Source: Eubacteriales bacterium mix99
GTDB lineage: Bacteria; Bacillota; Clostridia; Caldicoprobacterales; DTU083
Assembly: GCA_038396605.1 (NCBI GenBank)
Contig: CP121690.1
Coordinates: 1,272,500 to 1,336,499 of the forward strand
Length of the DNA: 64,000 nucleotides
Reading direction: 5' to 3'
Positions 54,701 through 63,159 of this stretch are shown piece after piece. Under the pieces are notes generated by a model. It did no database searches, was not told where the DNA came from, and saw only the letters and a list, made by a program, of their open reading frames with translations. Numbering within the stretch: the first letter of the stretch is position 1; the number at the start of each line of letters is the position of its first letter. The translations under genes and the position numbers were made by a program.

Positions 54701-55236
54701 ATGACATGTATTGCAAGCTGCTTTCGGAGACTGTTCAGGGGCTGAAGGGGGAAGAACCCCCAAAGCAGCCGGAAACGGTGGTAAACATCAAGGCAGATGC
54801 CTATATCGACAACAGCTATATTTCGGAGGAGAATCATAAAATCCGGATGTACAAGCGAATCGCTGCCATTGACAATCTTTCGGATAAAAATGACGTGGAG
54901 GATGAGATGACGGATCGGTTCGGCGATATCCCAATCCCCACGTGCAATCTGATCCGGATCGCCTATATCCGGGCATTGGCGTCCAGCCTGAAGATGACGG
55001 AGATCTCACAGCGCGGCAGGGAAGTCCGGATGAAGATGCAGGACAGCAGTGCAGTTGCCCCCAGGACGGTTATGATCCTTTTGAATGAGAACCGCAAGGT
55101 GCTTCAGATGGGCTCTTCCCATCCGCCGGTGTTTCGGCTTCGGGTAAAGGAAGGGGAAGGGCCGGAGACGCTGGAAGCGGTTCAGAATGTGCTGGAAAGA
55201 ATGGAGCATCTGCAGCAAAACGAATCCCACGGATGA
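51712..55236 (+). CDS. mfd: Transcription-repair coupling factor Mfd
   Basis: Removes RNA polymerase stalled at DNA lesions and recruits UvrA. 1174 residues. UvrB-like N-terminal part with [18 protein letters not shown], RNA polymerase interaction domain with [20 protein letters not shown] near residue 505, RecG-like translocase with Walker A [20 protein letters not shown] near 650, DEEQ box [36 protein letters not shown] and [16 protein letters not shown], and the C-terminal TRCF domain. Full length. ATG with AAGGAAGG upstream. Confidence 0.98.
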   Translation: [1174 protein letters not shown]

Positions 55237-55241
55237 AAAGG

Positions 55242-55270
55242 TTTACAGCAATACGGGATGCAGGTATAAT
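55242..55270 (+). promoter_or_regulatory. Sigma-A promoter of the foldase gene
   Basis: TTTACA, 17-base spacer, TATAAT. Confidence 0.8.
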
Positions 55271-55319
55271 GAAATGAGAATAATAGGGATACCCCAATCC
55301 AAAGAAAGGGCTTGATGAA

Positions 55320-56561
55320 TTGAAGAACTGGAGAAAGGTGCTTTTTTCGACTTTGGCTGTGCTGCTGGCTGTGGCGGTTTCCGGCTGCAGCATGGTGAGG
55401 GTCAATGAGAAAAAAGACCGGGATACCGTCGTTGCCAAAGTAAACGGAGAAAAAATATTGAAGGGAAAGCTTCTGGACCAGTACCAGCAGTACGCTGCCT
55501 CCTATGGAGTGTCCGACGAGGACAAGGATCAGGTCAAGTCGGTCAAGGCAAGTATACTGGACGGCCTGATCAATCAGGAGCTGGTTCGGCAGAAGGCGGA
55601 GAAGGCAGGCCACAAGGCCAACGACAAGAACCGTGCCCAGGCGGAAAAGGAATATGAGCAGACCGTGGCGGATTATGCGAAATCCCTTCAGCAGAAAGCG
55701 GAACAGGACAAGGCCGATAAGGACAAGGCCGATAAGGATAAAGCCGACAAGGACGGGCAAGCCGGCAAGGATAAAAATACGGACCAGAATGTCGACTATG
55801 AAAAGCGGGCCCGGGCTGAGATGAAGAAATCGCTTCAGTCCATGCACATGACCAAAAAGGATTATATCGAATTTGTGGCGGAAAATATCGCAATACAGGA
55901 TTATCTGGATGGACTGACCGCCGATGTATCTGTAAAGGACCAGGAAATCAAGGATTATTATGACCAGCAGTTAAAGGCCCAGAAGGAGACCCCTTCCACG
56001 GCTTCCTATTATTCTTCCGTCCCGATTGTGACCCAGCCGGCTTCCCGGAGGGTAAAGCATATTCTGATCAAGTTTTCGGACAAGGATATGAAGAAGATCA
56101 GCGAATTGCGCCAGGACAACAAGAAGAAGGAAGCTGATAAGCTTCGCAAAACGAAGCTGAAGGAAATCAAGCCCAAAGCCGATGAAGTATTGACCAAAGT
56201 CCGGGGCGGAGACGATTTTGAGGCTTTAATGAAAAAATACGGTGAGGATCCCGGCATGAAAAGCGAAGAGAACAAGGATGGATATACCATGACCCGGGAT
56301 GCAGGCATGCAGCCGGAGTTTCTGGAAGCATCCTTTCAGCTGAAGAAAGGGGAAACTTCCGATTTGGTGGCAACGGACAACGGTTATCATATTATCAAGG
56401 TATATGAAGCCAATGAAGATGTCATCGCGCCCCTGGACGACGAAAAAAAGGAGCAGATCCGGGATGCCCTGCTCAGTGAAAAGAAGAATCAGGAAATCGA
56501 CAAGAAGATTCAGAACTGGGTCAAGAAAGCAGACATCAGGAAGTATGAAAAACGGCTTTGA
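55320..56561 (+). CDS. Lipoprotein peptidyl-prolyl isomerase (PrsA/SurA type)
   Basis: Extracellular chaperone, 413 residues. Signal peptide with lipobox AVSGC (cysteine near residue 23). SurA-like N-terminal helices (VAKVNGEKILKGKLLDQYQQ, ILDGLINQELVRQKA), with a repeated ADKDKADKDKADKD charged insertion near 130-140. The parvulin domain lies at about 245-385: RRVKHILIKFSD, GGDDFEALMKKYGEDPG and FLEASFQLKKGETSDLV, ending VATDNGYHIIKVYE. TTG start behind AAGAAAGGG. Bacillus prsA lies elsewhere; foldases between mfd and spoVT are common in clostridia. Confidence 0.9.
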   Translation: MKNWRKVLFSTLAVLLAVAVSGCSMVRVNEKKDRDTVVAKVNGEKILKGKLLDQYQQYAASYGVSDEDKDQVKSVKASILDGLINQELVRQKAEKAGHKANDKNRAQAEKEYEQTVADYAKSLQQKAEQDKADKDKADKDKADKDGQAGKDKNTDQNVDYEKRARAEMKKSLQSMHMTKKDYIEFVAENIAIQDYLDGLTADVSVKDQEIKDYYDQQLKAQKETPSTASYYSSVPIVTQPASRRVKHILIKFSDKDMKKISELRQDNKKKEADKLRKTKLKEIKPKADEVLTKVRGGDDFEALMKKYGEDPGMKSEENKDGYTMTRDAGMQPEFLEASFQLKKGETSDLVATDNGYHIIKVYEANEDVIAPLDDEKKEQIRDALLSEKKNQEIDKKIQNWVKKADIRKYEKRL

Positions 56562-56671
56562 GTAACATTGCCATATTCCCTGCCAAACAAATGCATAAAA
56601 GTCCGGGCACAGTAAAATAATAGCTATGCAAGTATGGTTATGTAAGTCATGCAGTTTAAGGAGGGATATAT

Positions 56672-57229
56672 GTGAAAGCAACTGGAATTGTCAGACGTAT
56701 TGATGATTTGGGCCGGGTCGTCATCCCAAAGGAAATTCGCCGGACCATGCGGATCCGCGAAGGCGATCCTCTGGAAATCTTTACAGACCGCGAGGGGGAA
56801 GTCATACTGAAGAAATATTCCCCCATAGGTGAACTTGGCGATTTTGCCAGGGAATATGTGGAGTCTCTGCATCAAAACCTCGGACATATTGCCTGTGTGG
56901 CGGACAAGGATTCCATTGTGGCTGTCGCAGGAGGAACCAAAAAAGAGTTCCTGGACAAGTCCGTCAGCCATGATCTGGAACGCGCGATGGAGATGAAAAA
57001 GACCATCGTTGCGAATCGTGGCGAAGAAGGCAAGATTCTGAGCATTACGGCCAATGAGGAGGAGAACCCCAAATATTCCTCACAGGTCATTGCCCCTGTT
57101 GTTGCGGATGGAGATCCGATCGGCGCAGTGATTCTGCTGTCCAGGGAATCGGATTCCAACATGGGAGAAGTGGAGATCAAGGTAGCGGAAACAGCTGCGC
57201 TGTTTCTTGGCAAACAAATGGAGCAATAG
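56672..57229 (+). CDS. spoVT: Stage V sporulation protein T
   Basis: Forespore transcription factor, 185 residues. AbrB-type DNA-binding domain (1-52: ATGIVRRIDDLGRVVIPKEI, RREGDPLEIF-type IREGDPLEIFTDREG) and a C-terminal GAF domain (about 60-180). In Bacillus it is made under sigma-G and modulates that regulon. GTG start behind GGAGGGATAT. Two TATGYAAGT repeats 14 bases apart (56625-56647) lie upstream. Confidence 0.95.
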   Translation: MKATGIVRRIDDLGRVVIPKEIRRTMRIREGDPLEIFTDREGEVILKKYSPIGELGDFAREYVESLHQNLGHIACVADKDSIVAVAGGTKKEFLDKSVSHDLERAMEMKKTIVANRGEEGKILSITANEEENPKYSSQVIAPVVADGDPIGAVILLSRESDSNMGEVEIKVAETAALFLGKQMEQ

Positions 57230-57245
57230 CCATTCCCGGTTTTCC

Positions 57246-57280
57246 AAAGGCATTGAATGCATTCAATGCCTTTTATTTTT
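57246..57280 (+). terminator. Intrinsic terminator after spoVT
   Basis: Perfect 28-bp palindrome, arms AAAGGCATTGAATG / CATTCAATGCCTTT, then TATTTTTT. Confidence 0.9.
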
Positions 57281-57406
57281 TGGGCTTTTATTGAACTGTT
57301 TTTAGTATTTTGCTATGTTGTTCCAGGCGGACTGATGATATACTATACTCAATATGGATTTCCCTGTCCTTATTTTATATGCGGCGCAGGAGGTAGGTAG
57401 GAGTAT

Positions 57407-59017
57407 ATGAGCAAAAAATCTTTTATAAAGGGTGCAACCATACTGGCTGCGGCAGGGCTGGTTGCCAAATTCATCGGAGCCATGTTCCGGATCCCGATGA
57501 CGAATCTCATCGGGTCCGTCGGCATGAGTTATTATCAAATGGCCTATCCCATTTATTCCTTTCTGTTGATTATATCCACTGCCGGCATTCCCACGGCGAT
57601 TTCCAAGCTGGTTGCGGAAAACATTGCATTGCGCAATTACAACACCGCCCACAAGGTATTCCGGCTGTCGATCCGACTGATGCTGGTCATCGGGCTCACC
57701 ACTTTCCTTGTGTTTTCGGCCGGAAGCAAGCTGATTGCCCGGATGGTGGGAAGTGCAAAAGCATATTATTCCATTCTCGCCATCGCTCCTTCCCTGGTGT
57801 TTGTAACCTTGATTTCTGCCTTCCGCGGTTATTTTCAGGGGATGCAGGATATGACGCCCACGGCAGTCTCCCAGATTGTGGAGCAGGCAGGGAAACTGGT
57901 TCTGGGTCTCTGGCTGGCATCCCGGTATATTCCCAGGGGACCGGAATACGGCGCAGCAGCTGCTGTGGTGGGCGTGACTCTGAGCGAGGGGGCCGCTCTC
58001 GTTCTGTTAATGGGCATGTATCAGGGAAAGCGCAAAAAGATTCTGGAGAACGCCCGGCAGACGCCAAAAGCGCGATATTCGGAGTCCTACCAGTCCCTTT
58101 TGACGCGTCTGATCCGCATTGCGCTTCCCATTACCATCGGCGCTTCCATTATGCCGCTGATGAATATGGCGGATGCCATGATTGTGGTGAATCGCCTGAA
58201 GCAGGTCGGGTTTCAGGAAGAGAAGGCACAATCCCTATACGGCTTGCTTACGGGCTGTGCCAATCCCCTGATTAATTTTCCGGCCGTGCTGACGGTTTCC
58301 CTGGCCATGAGTCTGGTGCCGGCGATTTCCGAATCCTATGCGGGCAGGGATACCCGGGGCATCGCTCAGAAGACCTATACCGGCACCCGGCTGACACTGC
58401 TGGTGGGGATCCCCGCTGCAGCCGGCATGGCTGTATTGGCCCGGCCCATCTGTGCTTTGCTTTACGGCAGTCTTCCACAGAAGGAAATTACCATGGCCGG
58501 TGAGATCCTTTCCATTCTCTCCATCGGCGTGATTTTTCTCACTCTGGTGCAGACCCTTACCGCCATTTTGCAGGGGCTCAACCGAATTACCACGCCGGTT
58601 CGCAATCTGGCCATCGGGGCTTTGTTCAAAATCGTCCTTACTTATTTTCTTGTGGGGATTCCGTCCATCCATGTGAAGGGCGCCGCCATTGGAACCGTGG
58701 CATGCTACGGGGCGGCTGCCATATTGGATTTTGCCGCCGTTGTCCGGTATTCCGGGGTGTCCATGCCACTGGGGAAGTTTTTCGGAAAGCCGCTGGTGGC
58801 GGTTGCCGCCATGTCCCTGGCGGTATACGGCACCTATCACGGCCTAGAACCGGCTTTGGGCGGCAATAAGGTGACGCTGCTGGCCGTTCTGGTAGGGGTA
58901 GTGGTCTATGCCGCTGTTTTGCTGGCCGTTGGAGGCCTGAGCAGGCAGGACTTTGAAATGCTGCCGGGGGGAAAGAAAATAGGCAAGATACTGACCCGGC
59001 TGAAGCTGATCCGCTGA
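57407..59017 (+). CDS. yabM: SpoVB/YabM-type MOP flippase
   Basis: Polytopic membrane transporter of the MOP superfamily (polysaccharide exporter/lipid flippase), 536 residues with about 14 helices. GATILAAAGLVAKFIGAMFR and GVGMSYYQMAYPIYS-type SVGMSYYQMAYPIYSFLLII at the N-terminus, YFQGMQDMTPTAVSQIVEQ in the middle. The position between spoVT and mazG equals Bacillus yabM. Related SpoVB is needed for cortex; lipid II or another polyprenyl-sugar is the likely cargo. ATG behind GGAGGTAGG. Confidence 0.9.
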   Translation: MSKKSFIKGATILAAAGLVAKFIGAMFRIPMTNLIGSVGMSYYQMAYPIYSFLLIISTAGIPTAISKLVAENIALRNYNTAHKVFRLSIRLMLVIGLTTFLVFSAGSKLIARMVGSAKAYYSILAIAPSLVFVTLISAFRGYFQGMQDMTPTAVSQIVEQAGKLVLGLWLASRYIPRGPEYGAAAAVVGVTLSEGAALVLLMGMYQGKRKKILENARQTPKARYSESYQSLLTRLIRIALPITIGASIMPLMNMADAMIVVNRLKQVGFQEEKAQSLYGLLTGCANPLINFPAVLTVSLAMSLVPAISESYAGRDTRGIAQKTYTGTRLTLLVGIPAAAGMAVLARPICALLYGSLPQKEITMAGEILSILSIGVIFLTLVQTLTAILQGLNRITTPVRNLAIGALFKIVLTYFLVGIPSIHVKGAAIGTVACYGAAAILDFAAVVRYSGVSMPLGKFFGKPLVAVAAMSLAVYGTYHGLEPALGGNKVTLLAVLVGVVVYAAVLLAVGGLSRQDFEMLPGGKKIGKILTRLKLIR

Positions 59018-59093
59018 TGAAAAAGGGCGATTTTCGACATGCGTTTTGGCGGTTCAGGACAGAAGGAAAGTGCAGAATACGGGAGGGGAAGGA

Positions 59094-59891
59094 ATGAAGG
59101 AGAAAACGAAATACCGGTTTCCGGATCTGCTGGAGATCATGAAGAAGCTGCGGAGCCCGGGTGGCTGTCCCTGGGACCGGGAGCAGGACCATATCTCCCT
59201 GAAGCAATATCTGATTGAGGAGACCTATGAAGTATTGGAGGCCATTGACCTGGAGGACAGGGACAGGCTGGCGGAGGAGCTTGGGGATGTGCTGCTGCAG
59301 GTGGTTTTCCATGCGCAGATTGCGGAAGAGCAGGGAGAGTTTGATATGGACGATGTGACCGATCGTATCTGCAGGAAAATGCTGGATCGACATCCCCACG
59401 TCTTCGGCAAGGGAAAGGCGGATACTTCCGAAGAGGTTGTCAGTAACTGGGAGGCGATCAAGAAGCGGGAAAACGGCTATCAGAGCCAGACCCAGGTGCT
59501 TCAGCATGTGCCTTCCAATCTTCCGGCGCTGATGCGGAGCTGCAAGGTTCAGAAGAAGGCCGCACTGGTGGGCTTTGACTGGGATCAGACAGAGGATGTG
59601 CTTGCCAGAGTGGAGGAAGAACTCCGTGAAGTGAAGGAAGTGTATCAGGATGGACCGGAGGATCGGATTCGGGAAGAGCTTGGGGATCTGCTGTTTGCCG
59701 TTGTGAATCTGTGCCGCTTTCTGGGACAGGAGCCGGAAATCACACTGACGGCGGCAACGGAGAAATTCATCCGCCGTTTTGAGTATATGGAAAAGAATGC
59801 AGACCGTCCGCTGAAGGATATGAATCCGGGAGAAATGGATTCCCTGTGGAATCAGGCAAAAAGCGCATTGCAACGCGAAATGCGTGTATAA
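59094..59891 (+). CDS. mazG: Nucleoside triphosphate pyrophosphohydrolase MazG
   Basis: House-cleaning NTPase, 265 residues, two MazG repeats. First: CPWDREQDHISLKQYLIEET, then EVLEAIDLEDRDRLAEELGD with ExxE...ExxD metal ligands; second near 180-250: VGFDWDQTEDVLARVEEELR and IREELGDLLFAVVNLCRF. Bacillus YabN has an extra N-terminal methylase domain that is absent here, so this resembles the E. coli form. ATG 59094 behind GGGAGGGGAAGG. A TTCGACA (59033-59039) lies upstream. Confidence 0.95.
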   Translation: MKEKTKYRFPDLLEIMKKLRSPGGCPWDREQDHISLKQYLIEETYEVLEAIDLEDRDRLAEELGDVLLQVVFHAQIAEEQGEFDMDDVTDRICRKMLDRHPHVFGKGKADTSEEVVSNWEAIKKRENGYQSQTQVLQHVPSNLPALMRSCKVQKKAALVGFDWDQTEDVLARVEEELREVKEVYQDGPEDRIREELGDLLFAVVNLCRFLGQEPEITLTAATEKFIRRFEYMEKNADRPLKDMNPGEMDSLWNQAKSALQREMRV

Positions 59892-59978
59892 GCCATGCAA
59901 AAACTGGTAAGTATATAGATGGAAATCCCATTTTCCCATGGAATGGGTAAAAAAGCCCGAAATTCTTTGGGAATAAGA

Positions 59979-60020
59979 AGGAATTTCAAGAATAATAGCG
60001 AATATGCTATAAGAATTCCT
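59979..60020. promoter_or_regulatory. Nested inverted repeats over the hup promoter
   Basis: AGGAATT / AATTCCT (59979-60020) encloses ATAGC / GCTAT (59995-60010). An extended -10 TGCTATAAG (60005-60013) lies within, so this is either an operator or a leader hairpin. Confidence 0.45.
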
Positions 60021-60046
60021 ACATTAACATTAAGGAGGTTAGTAGA

Positions 60047-60319
60047 GTGAATAAAGCTGATTTGATCTCTGCTGTTGCCGAAAAGGGCGAATTAACAAAG
60101 AAGGATGCTGAGAAGGCTGTCAATGCTTTTGTAATGGTTGTTTCCGATGCTTTGGCAAACAATGAGAGAGTGCAGATGGTTGGGTTCGGTACTTTTGAAG
60201 TACGTGAGAGGGCAGAAAGGAAAGGCAGAAATCCTCAGACCAAAGAGGAAATTACCATTCCCGCTTCCAAGGCTCCTGTCTTTAAGGCCGGAAAAGCCTT
60301 GAAGGATTCCGTACAATAA
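60047..60319 (+). CDS. hup: DNA-binding protein HU
   Basis: 90-residue nucleoid protein. [40 protein letters not shown] with the DNA-intercalating arm, [23 protein letters not shown] start behind AAGGAGGTTAG. It has its own promoter and terminator. Confidence 0.98.
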   Translation: MNKADLISAVAEKGELTKKDAEKAVNAFVMVVSDALANNERVQMVGFGTFEVRERAERKGRNPQTKEEITIPASKAPVFKAGKALKDSVQ

Positions 60320-60326
60320 AGTCAAG

Positions 60327-60350
60327 ACCGGGAGATTCCCGGTTTTTTTT
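60327..60350 (+). terminator. Intrinsic terminator after hup
   Basis: ACCGGGA-GAT-TCCCGGT then T8. Confidence 0.93.
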
Positions 60351-60381
60351 ATTATATGGGAAGAAGAGGGGGGAGAATCCT

Positions 60382-60621
60382 TTGCGTTTGGACAAATTTC
60401 TTAAAATATCCAGGATCATAAAGCGCAGGACTCTGGCCAATGAAGCCTGCAGCCGGGGAAGGGTGCAGGTCAACGGCAAGGTGGCAAAACCTTCCGGTGA
60501 AGTACAGGTCGGGGATGTGATCCGGATTCAGTTCGGGGATCAGGTCCGTCAATATGAGGTCCTGCTGGTTGCCAATTCCGTTCCCAGGGGAGATGTGGCC
60601 CGGATGGTCCGGGAAATCTGA
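60382..60621 (+). CDS. rqcP: S4-domain RNA-binding protein RqcP (YabO)
   Basis: 79-residue S4 protein acting with RqcH in ribosome quality control in Bacillus. RLDKFLKISRIIKRRTLANE, ACSRGRVQVNGKVAKPSGEV and VGDVIRIQFG are the S4 fold. TTG start behind GGGGGGAG. Same order as Bacillus mazG-yabO-yabP-yabQ, apart from the inserted hup and SpoIID-like genes. Confidence 0.94.
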   Translation: MRLDKFLKISRIIKRRTLANEACSRGRVQVNGKVAKPSGEVQVGDVIRIQFGDQVRQYEVLLVANSVPRGDVARMVREI

Positions 60622-60746
60622 AATATCGATGGTATTGTCTTCCTCCATCCGGTAATACTATTCACGGATCATGAAGTGGTTCCCCGGAGGCTGTTTCTTT
60701 GGAAACAGTTTCCCTGGAATGGATAGAATGGAGGAGTCATATCAAT

Positions 60747-61769
60747 ATGGTAAGAAAAAGAAATCGGAGGGCCCGTTTTTTTCTTCTGGTTTTGATGGTT
60801 TCTCTCCTGACGGTTTCGTGTACGGCAAAAAGAAGGCCGAAAAGTCCTGCGAATCCCAAAAAGCAAGTACCCAAACAGGCAGAGAAGCAGGTGAAAAAGC
60901 CCCGGCTTCCCAGGGCATTCCGTACAGGGGGAAATAAGGAACCCCGCCTTAAGGTTTATATCGTGCAGGATAAAGAGGTTCAGGAAATGCCGTTTGAGGA
61001 TTATGTGGCCGGAGTGGTGGCCGGAGAAATGAAAAACGACTGGCCGGAGGAAAGCATCAAGGCCCAGGCCATCATTGCCAGAACTTTTGTGCTTCAGTTC
61101 ATCGATGAAAAAGGCAAATCCAGATATGGGAATGCCCACATATCAACGGATGTGGAAGAAGCCCAGGCATGGAACGCCGAAGAGGTGAACGACCGGGTCC
61201 GCAAGGCAGTCCGGGATACCCGGGGACAGGTGATTGTATACGACGGGAAATTTGCCCGCGCCTGGTTTCATTCCAATGCCGGCGGCAGGACAGCCACTCC
61301 CATGGAAGGGCTGAACTATGAGGAGAAGGAACCGCCTTATATCCGGGTCGTCGATTCCCCCGATATGGGAGACAAGGTGGAGGCCGATGCGAAGAGCTGG
61401 TCTGCAAAGTTTCCAAAGGCCGAAGTTCTTGCCGCGGCGAAGGAAGCCGGAAAGCCCGTTCGGGATTTCAGCAGTATTTCCATCGGGAAAAAAGGGCCTT
61501 CCGGAAGAGCAGTGACCATCAAACTGGATCATACGGAGGTATCTGCTCCGGAACTTCGCCGGGCACTGGACCCGACCAAAATGCGTTCCAATCTGCTGGA
61601 CCGGGTCGCCCTGGAGGACGATCAGGTCGTCATGTCCGGGAAAGGCTTCGGGCACGGGGTTGGAATGTCCCAGTGGGGCGCCCGCACCATGGCGGAGCAG
61701 GGCAAATCGGCACAGGATATCATCAATCACTATTTCAGGGATATCGATGTGGTAAAGATGTGGAAGTAA
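60747..61769 (+). CDS. SpoIID/LytB-domain lipoprotein-like protein
   Basis: 340 residues. Signal peptide with lipobox-like TVSC (cysteine near 27), a Lys/Pro linker, then a SpoIID domain: DYVAGVVAGEMKNDWPEESI with the catalytic glutamate, KAQAIIARTFVLQFIDEKG, WFHSNAGGRTATPMEGLNY and GFGHGVGMSQWGARTMAEQG. It is a second SpoIID-type transglycosylase in the window, without the Cys/His insert of SpoIID. GGAGGAG precedes ATG 60747. Vegetative or sporulation role not clear; the setting before yabP-yabQ hints at sporulation. Confidence 0.88.
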   Translation: MVRKRNRRARFFLLVLMVSLLTVSCTAKRRPKSPANPKKQVPKQAEKQVKKPRLPRAFRTGGNKEPRLKVYIVQDKEVQEMPFEDYVAGVVAGEMKNDWPEESIKAQAIIARTFVLQFIDEKGKSRYGNAHISTDVEEAQAWNAEEVNDRVRKAVRDTRGQVIVYDGKFARAWFHSNAGGRTATPMEGLNYEEKEPPYIRVVDSPDMGDKVEADAKSWSAKFPKAEVLAAAKEAGKPVRDFSSISIGKKGPSGRAVTIKLDHTEVSAPELRRALDPTKMRSNLLDRVALEDDQVVMSGKGFGHGVGMSQWGARTMAEQGKSAQDIINHYFRDIDVVKMWK

Positions 61770-61936
61770 AGCAGGAGAAACGAACAGAATGACAGAAAGC
61801 GCAGGGGATCGCATGGGAAACCAACGATCCCTTTTTCCTGCCATCAGCAGTCCGGGTTGGGCGGATACGCATATTGGCGGCACAGCAGGCATATGATCAA
61901 GTATGAATTGGTATCATTTGAAAGGGGGAAAGGGAG

Positions 61937-62239
61937 ATGGTACGGGAACTGGATGACAATAAGCTGGTACGGGGTCGCAACCACAGCATACTGATGGAGA
62001 ACCGGGAAAAGGTCACCATCACCGGTGTGGAGGATGTAGACAGCTTTGATGAGGAAGCGGTTCTGCTGGTAACGGAGCTGGGATATATTACACTGGAGGG
62101 CGTGGACCTGCACATCAGTAAGCTGAACCTGGAAGAGGGACAATTGATTGTGGAAGGAGAGATCAACGGCGTGGAGTACAGCGATCATGAAGGAATGGGC
62201 GGCGGGGATGGCGGTTTCTTCAAAAAGATGTTCCGGTAA
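61937..62239 (+). CDS. yabP: Sporulation protein YabP
   Basis: 100-residue protein of the YabP/YqfC family, with NHSILMENREKVTITGVEDV, DSFDEEAVLLVTELG and ITLEGVDLHISKLNLEEGQL. Made in the mother cell in Bacillus and needed for spore formation; mechanism not known. The Gly-rich tail (GMGGGDGGFF) is notable. GGGGGAAAGGGAG precedes ATG; 14 bases to yabQ. Positions 61770-61936 show no further gene. Confidence 0.92.
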   Translation: MVRELDDNKLVRGRNHSILMENREKVTITGVEDVDSFDEEAVLLVTELGYITLEGVDLHISKLNLEEGQLIVEGEINGVEYSDHEGMGGGDGGFFKKMFR

Positions 62240-62253
62240 GGGGGATCTCTGAA

Positions 62254-62751
62254 ATGTTTTCGACTTCCAACCAGGCTTATGTTTTTCTGTGCACGGTATA
62301 TGCGGGCTTTCTGATTGGCTTGATTTATGATTTCTGCCGGATCATCCGGAGCATTGCGAAGCCTGGTGTATGGCTGACAGGGATGATGGATCTGCTGTTC
62401 TGGATTCTGATTGGTGTTCTGTCCTTTCTTGTGATCTTCCGCGTGAACGATGGGGAAGTCCGTATTTATACCATAGTTGGCTTCGCGGTTGGCTGGGGTC
62501 TGTATGTCCTGACACTGAGCCCCTATATCCGGAAGGCTCTGACCTGGATTTTTTGGGCGCTGGCCAAAGCGATCCGCTGGCTGATTACCATTCTCCTCTG
62601 GCCCTTTCGATTTCTGATCCGTATTCTGGGATTTCCTATGCGCGGTGCAAAGCGGATTTTGTCAAAGGGATTTCACAGAATCCGGAAGGGAATGGCAGGA
62701 TTTTCATTGAAAAAAAGAAGGAAAAGTGAAGAGAGAAAAGAGGAATTTTAG
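62254..62751 (+). CDS. yabQ: Sporulation membrane protein YabQ
   Basis: 165 residues with about four membrane helices (AYVFLCTVYAGFLIGLIYDF, LLFWILIGVLSFLVIF, TIVGFAVGWGLYVLTL, WIFWALAKAIRWLITILL) and a basic tail. Bacillus YabQ is in the mother-cell membrane around the forespore and is needed for cortex. Operon with yabP. Confidence 0.93.
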   Translation: MFSTSNQAYVFLCTVYAGFLIGLIYDFCRIIRSIAKPGVWLTGMMDLLFWILIGVLSFLVIFRVNDGEVRIYTIVGFAVGWGLYVLTLSPYIRKALTWIFWALAKAIRWLITILLWPFRFLIRILGFPMRGAKRILSKGFHRIRKGMAGFSLKKRRKSEERKEEF

Positions 62752-62850
62752 TTTACGTATCGAATTATAATAATAAGGCTGAATCTATTTTATCATCTGG
62801 GCGGATGAATATAGCCGGCGCAGACTTTCAAACGAAAGAGGGGAATTCGG

Positions 62851-63141
62851 ATGTCAAAAAAGGGATACCGGCTGAAATTCAAAGCAAAGTTTTTGGTGGC
62901 GATTGTGTTCATTGGGTATTTTTCCTCCATTCTTGTTCGTCAGGAGCTGGAAATGAATCGTCAGAAAAAGCGTATCGGTGAACTTCGTCAGGAGGTTTCC
63001 CAGGTGAAGCAGGATAACGATTCCCTGAGCCGGCAGGTAAAGCATACCCGATCCGATGAGTATGTGGAGCAGGCGGCACGGGACAAGCTCGGCTGGGTAA
63101 AAGAGGGCGAAACCATATTTATAGAAAAAAACAAGAATTGA
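62851..63141 (+). CDS. divIC: Septum formation initiator DivIC/FtsB family protein
   Basis: 96 residues: short basic cytosolic end, one membrane helix (FLVAIVFIGYFSSILV, about 14-30), coiled coil (LEMNRQKKRIGELRQEVSQV) and a C-terminal RDKLGWVKEGETIFIE. Part of the FtsL-DivIC-DivIB division complex. GAAAGAGGGGAA precedes ATG. Confidence 0.93.
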   Translation: MSKKGYRLKFKAKFLVAIVFIGYFSSILVRQELEMNRQKKRIGELRQEVSQVKQDNDSLSRQVKHTRSDEYVEQAARDKLGWVKEGETIFIEKNKN

Positions 63142-63159
63142 GGAGGAAGCGCAACATTT

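Noticed and set aside
59033-59039. Spo0A box upstream of mazG
   Set aside because: It lies inside a gene run without a visible promoter, so chance is likelier.
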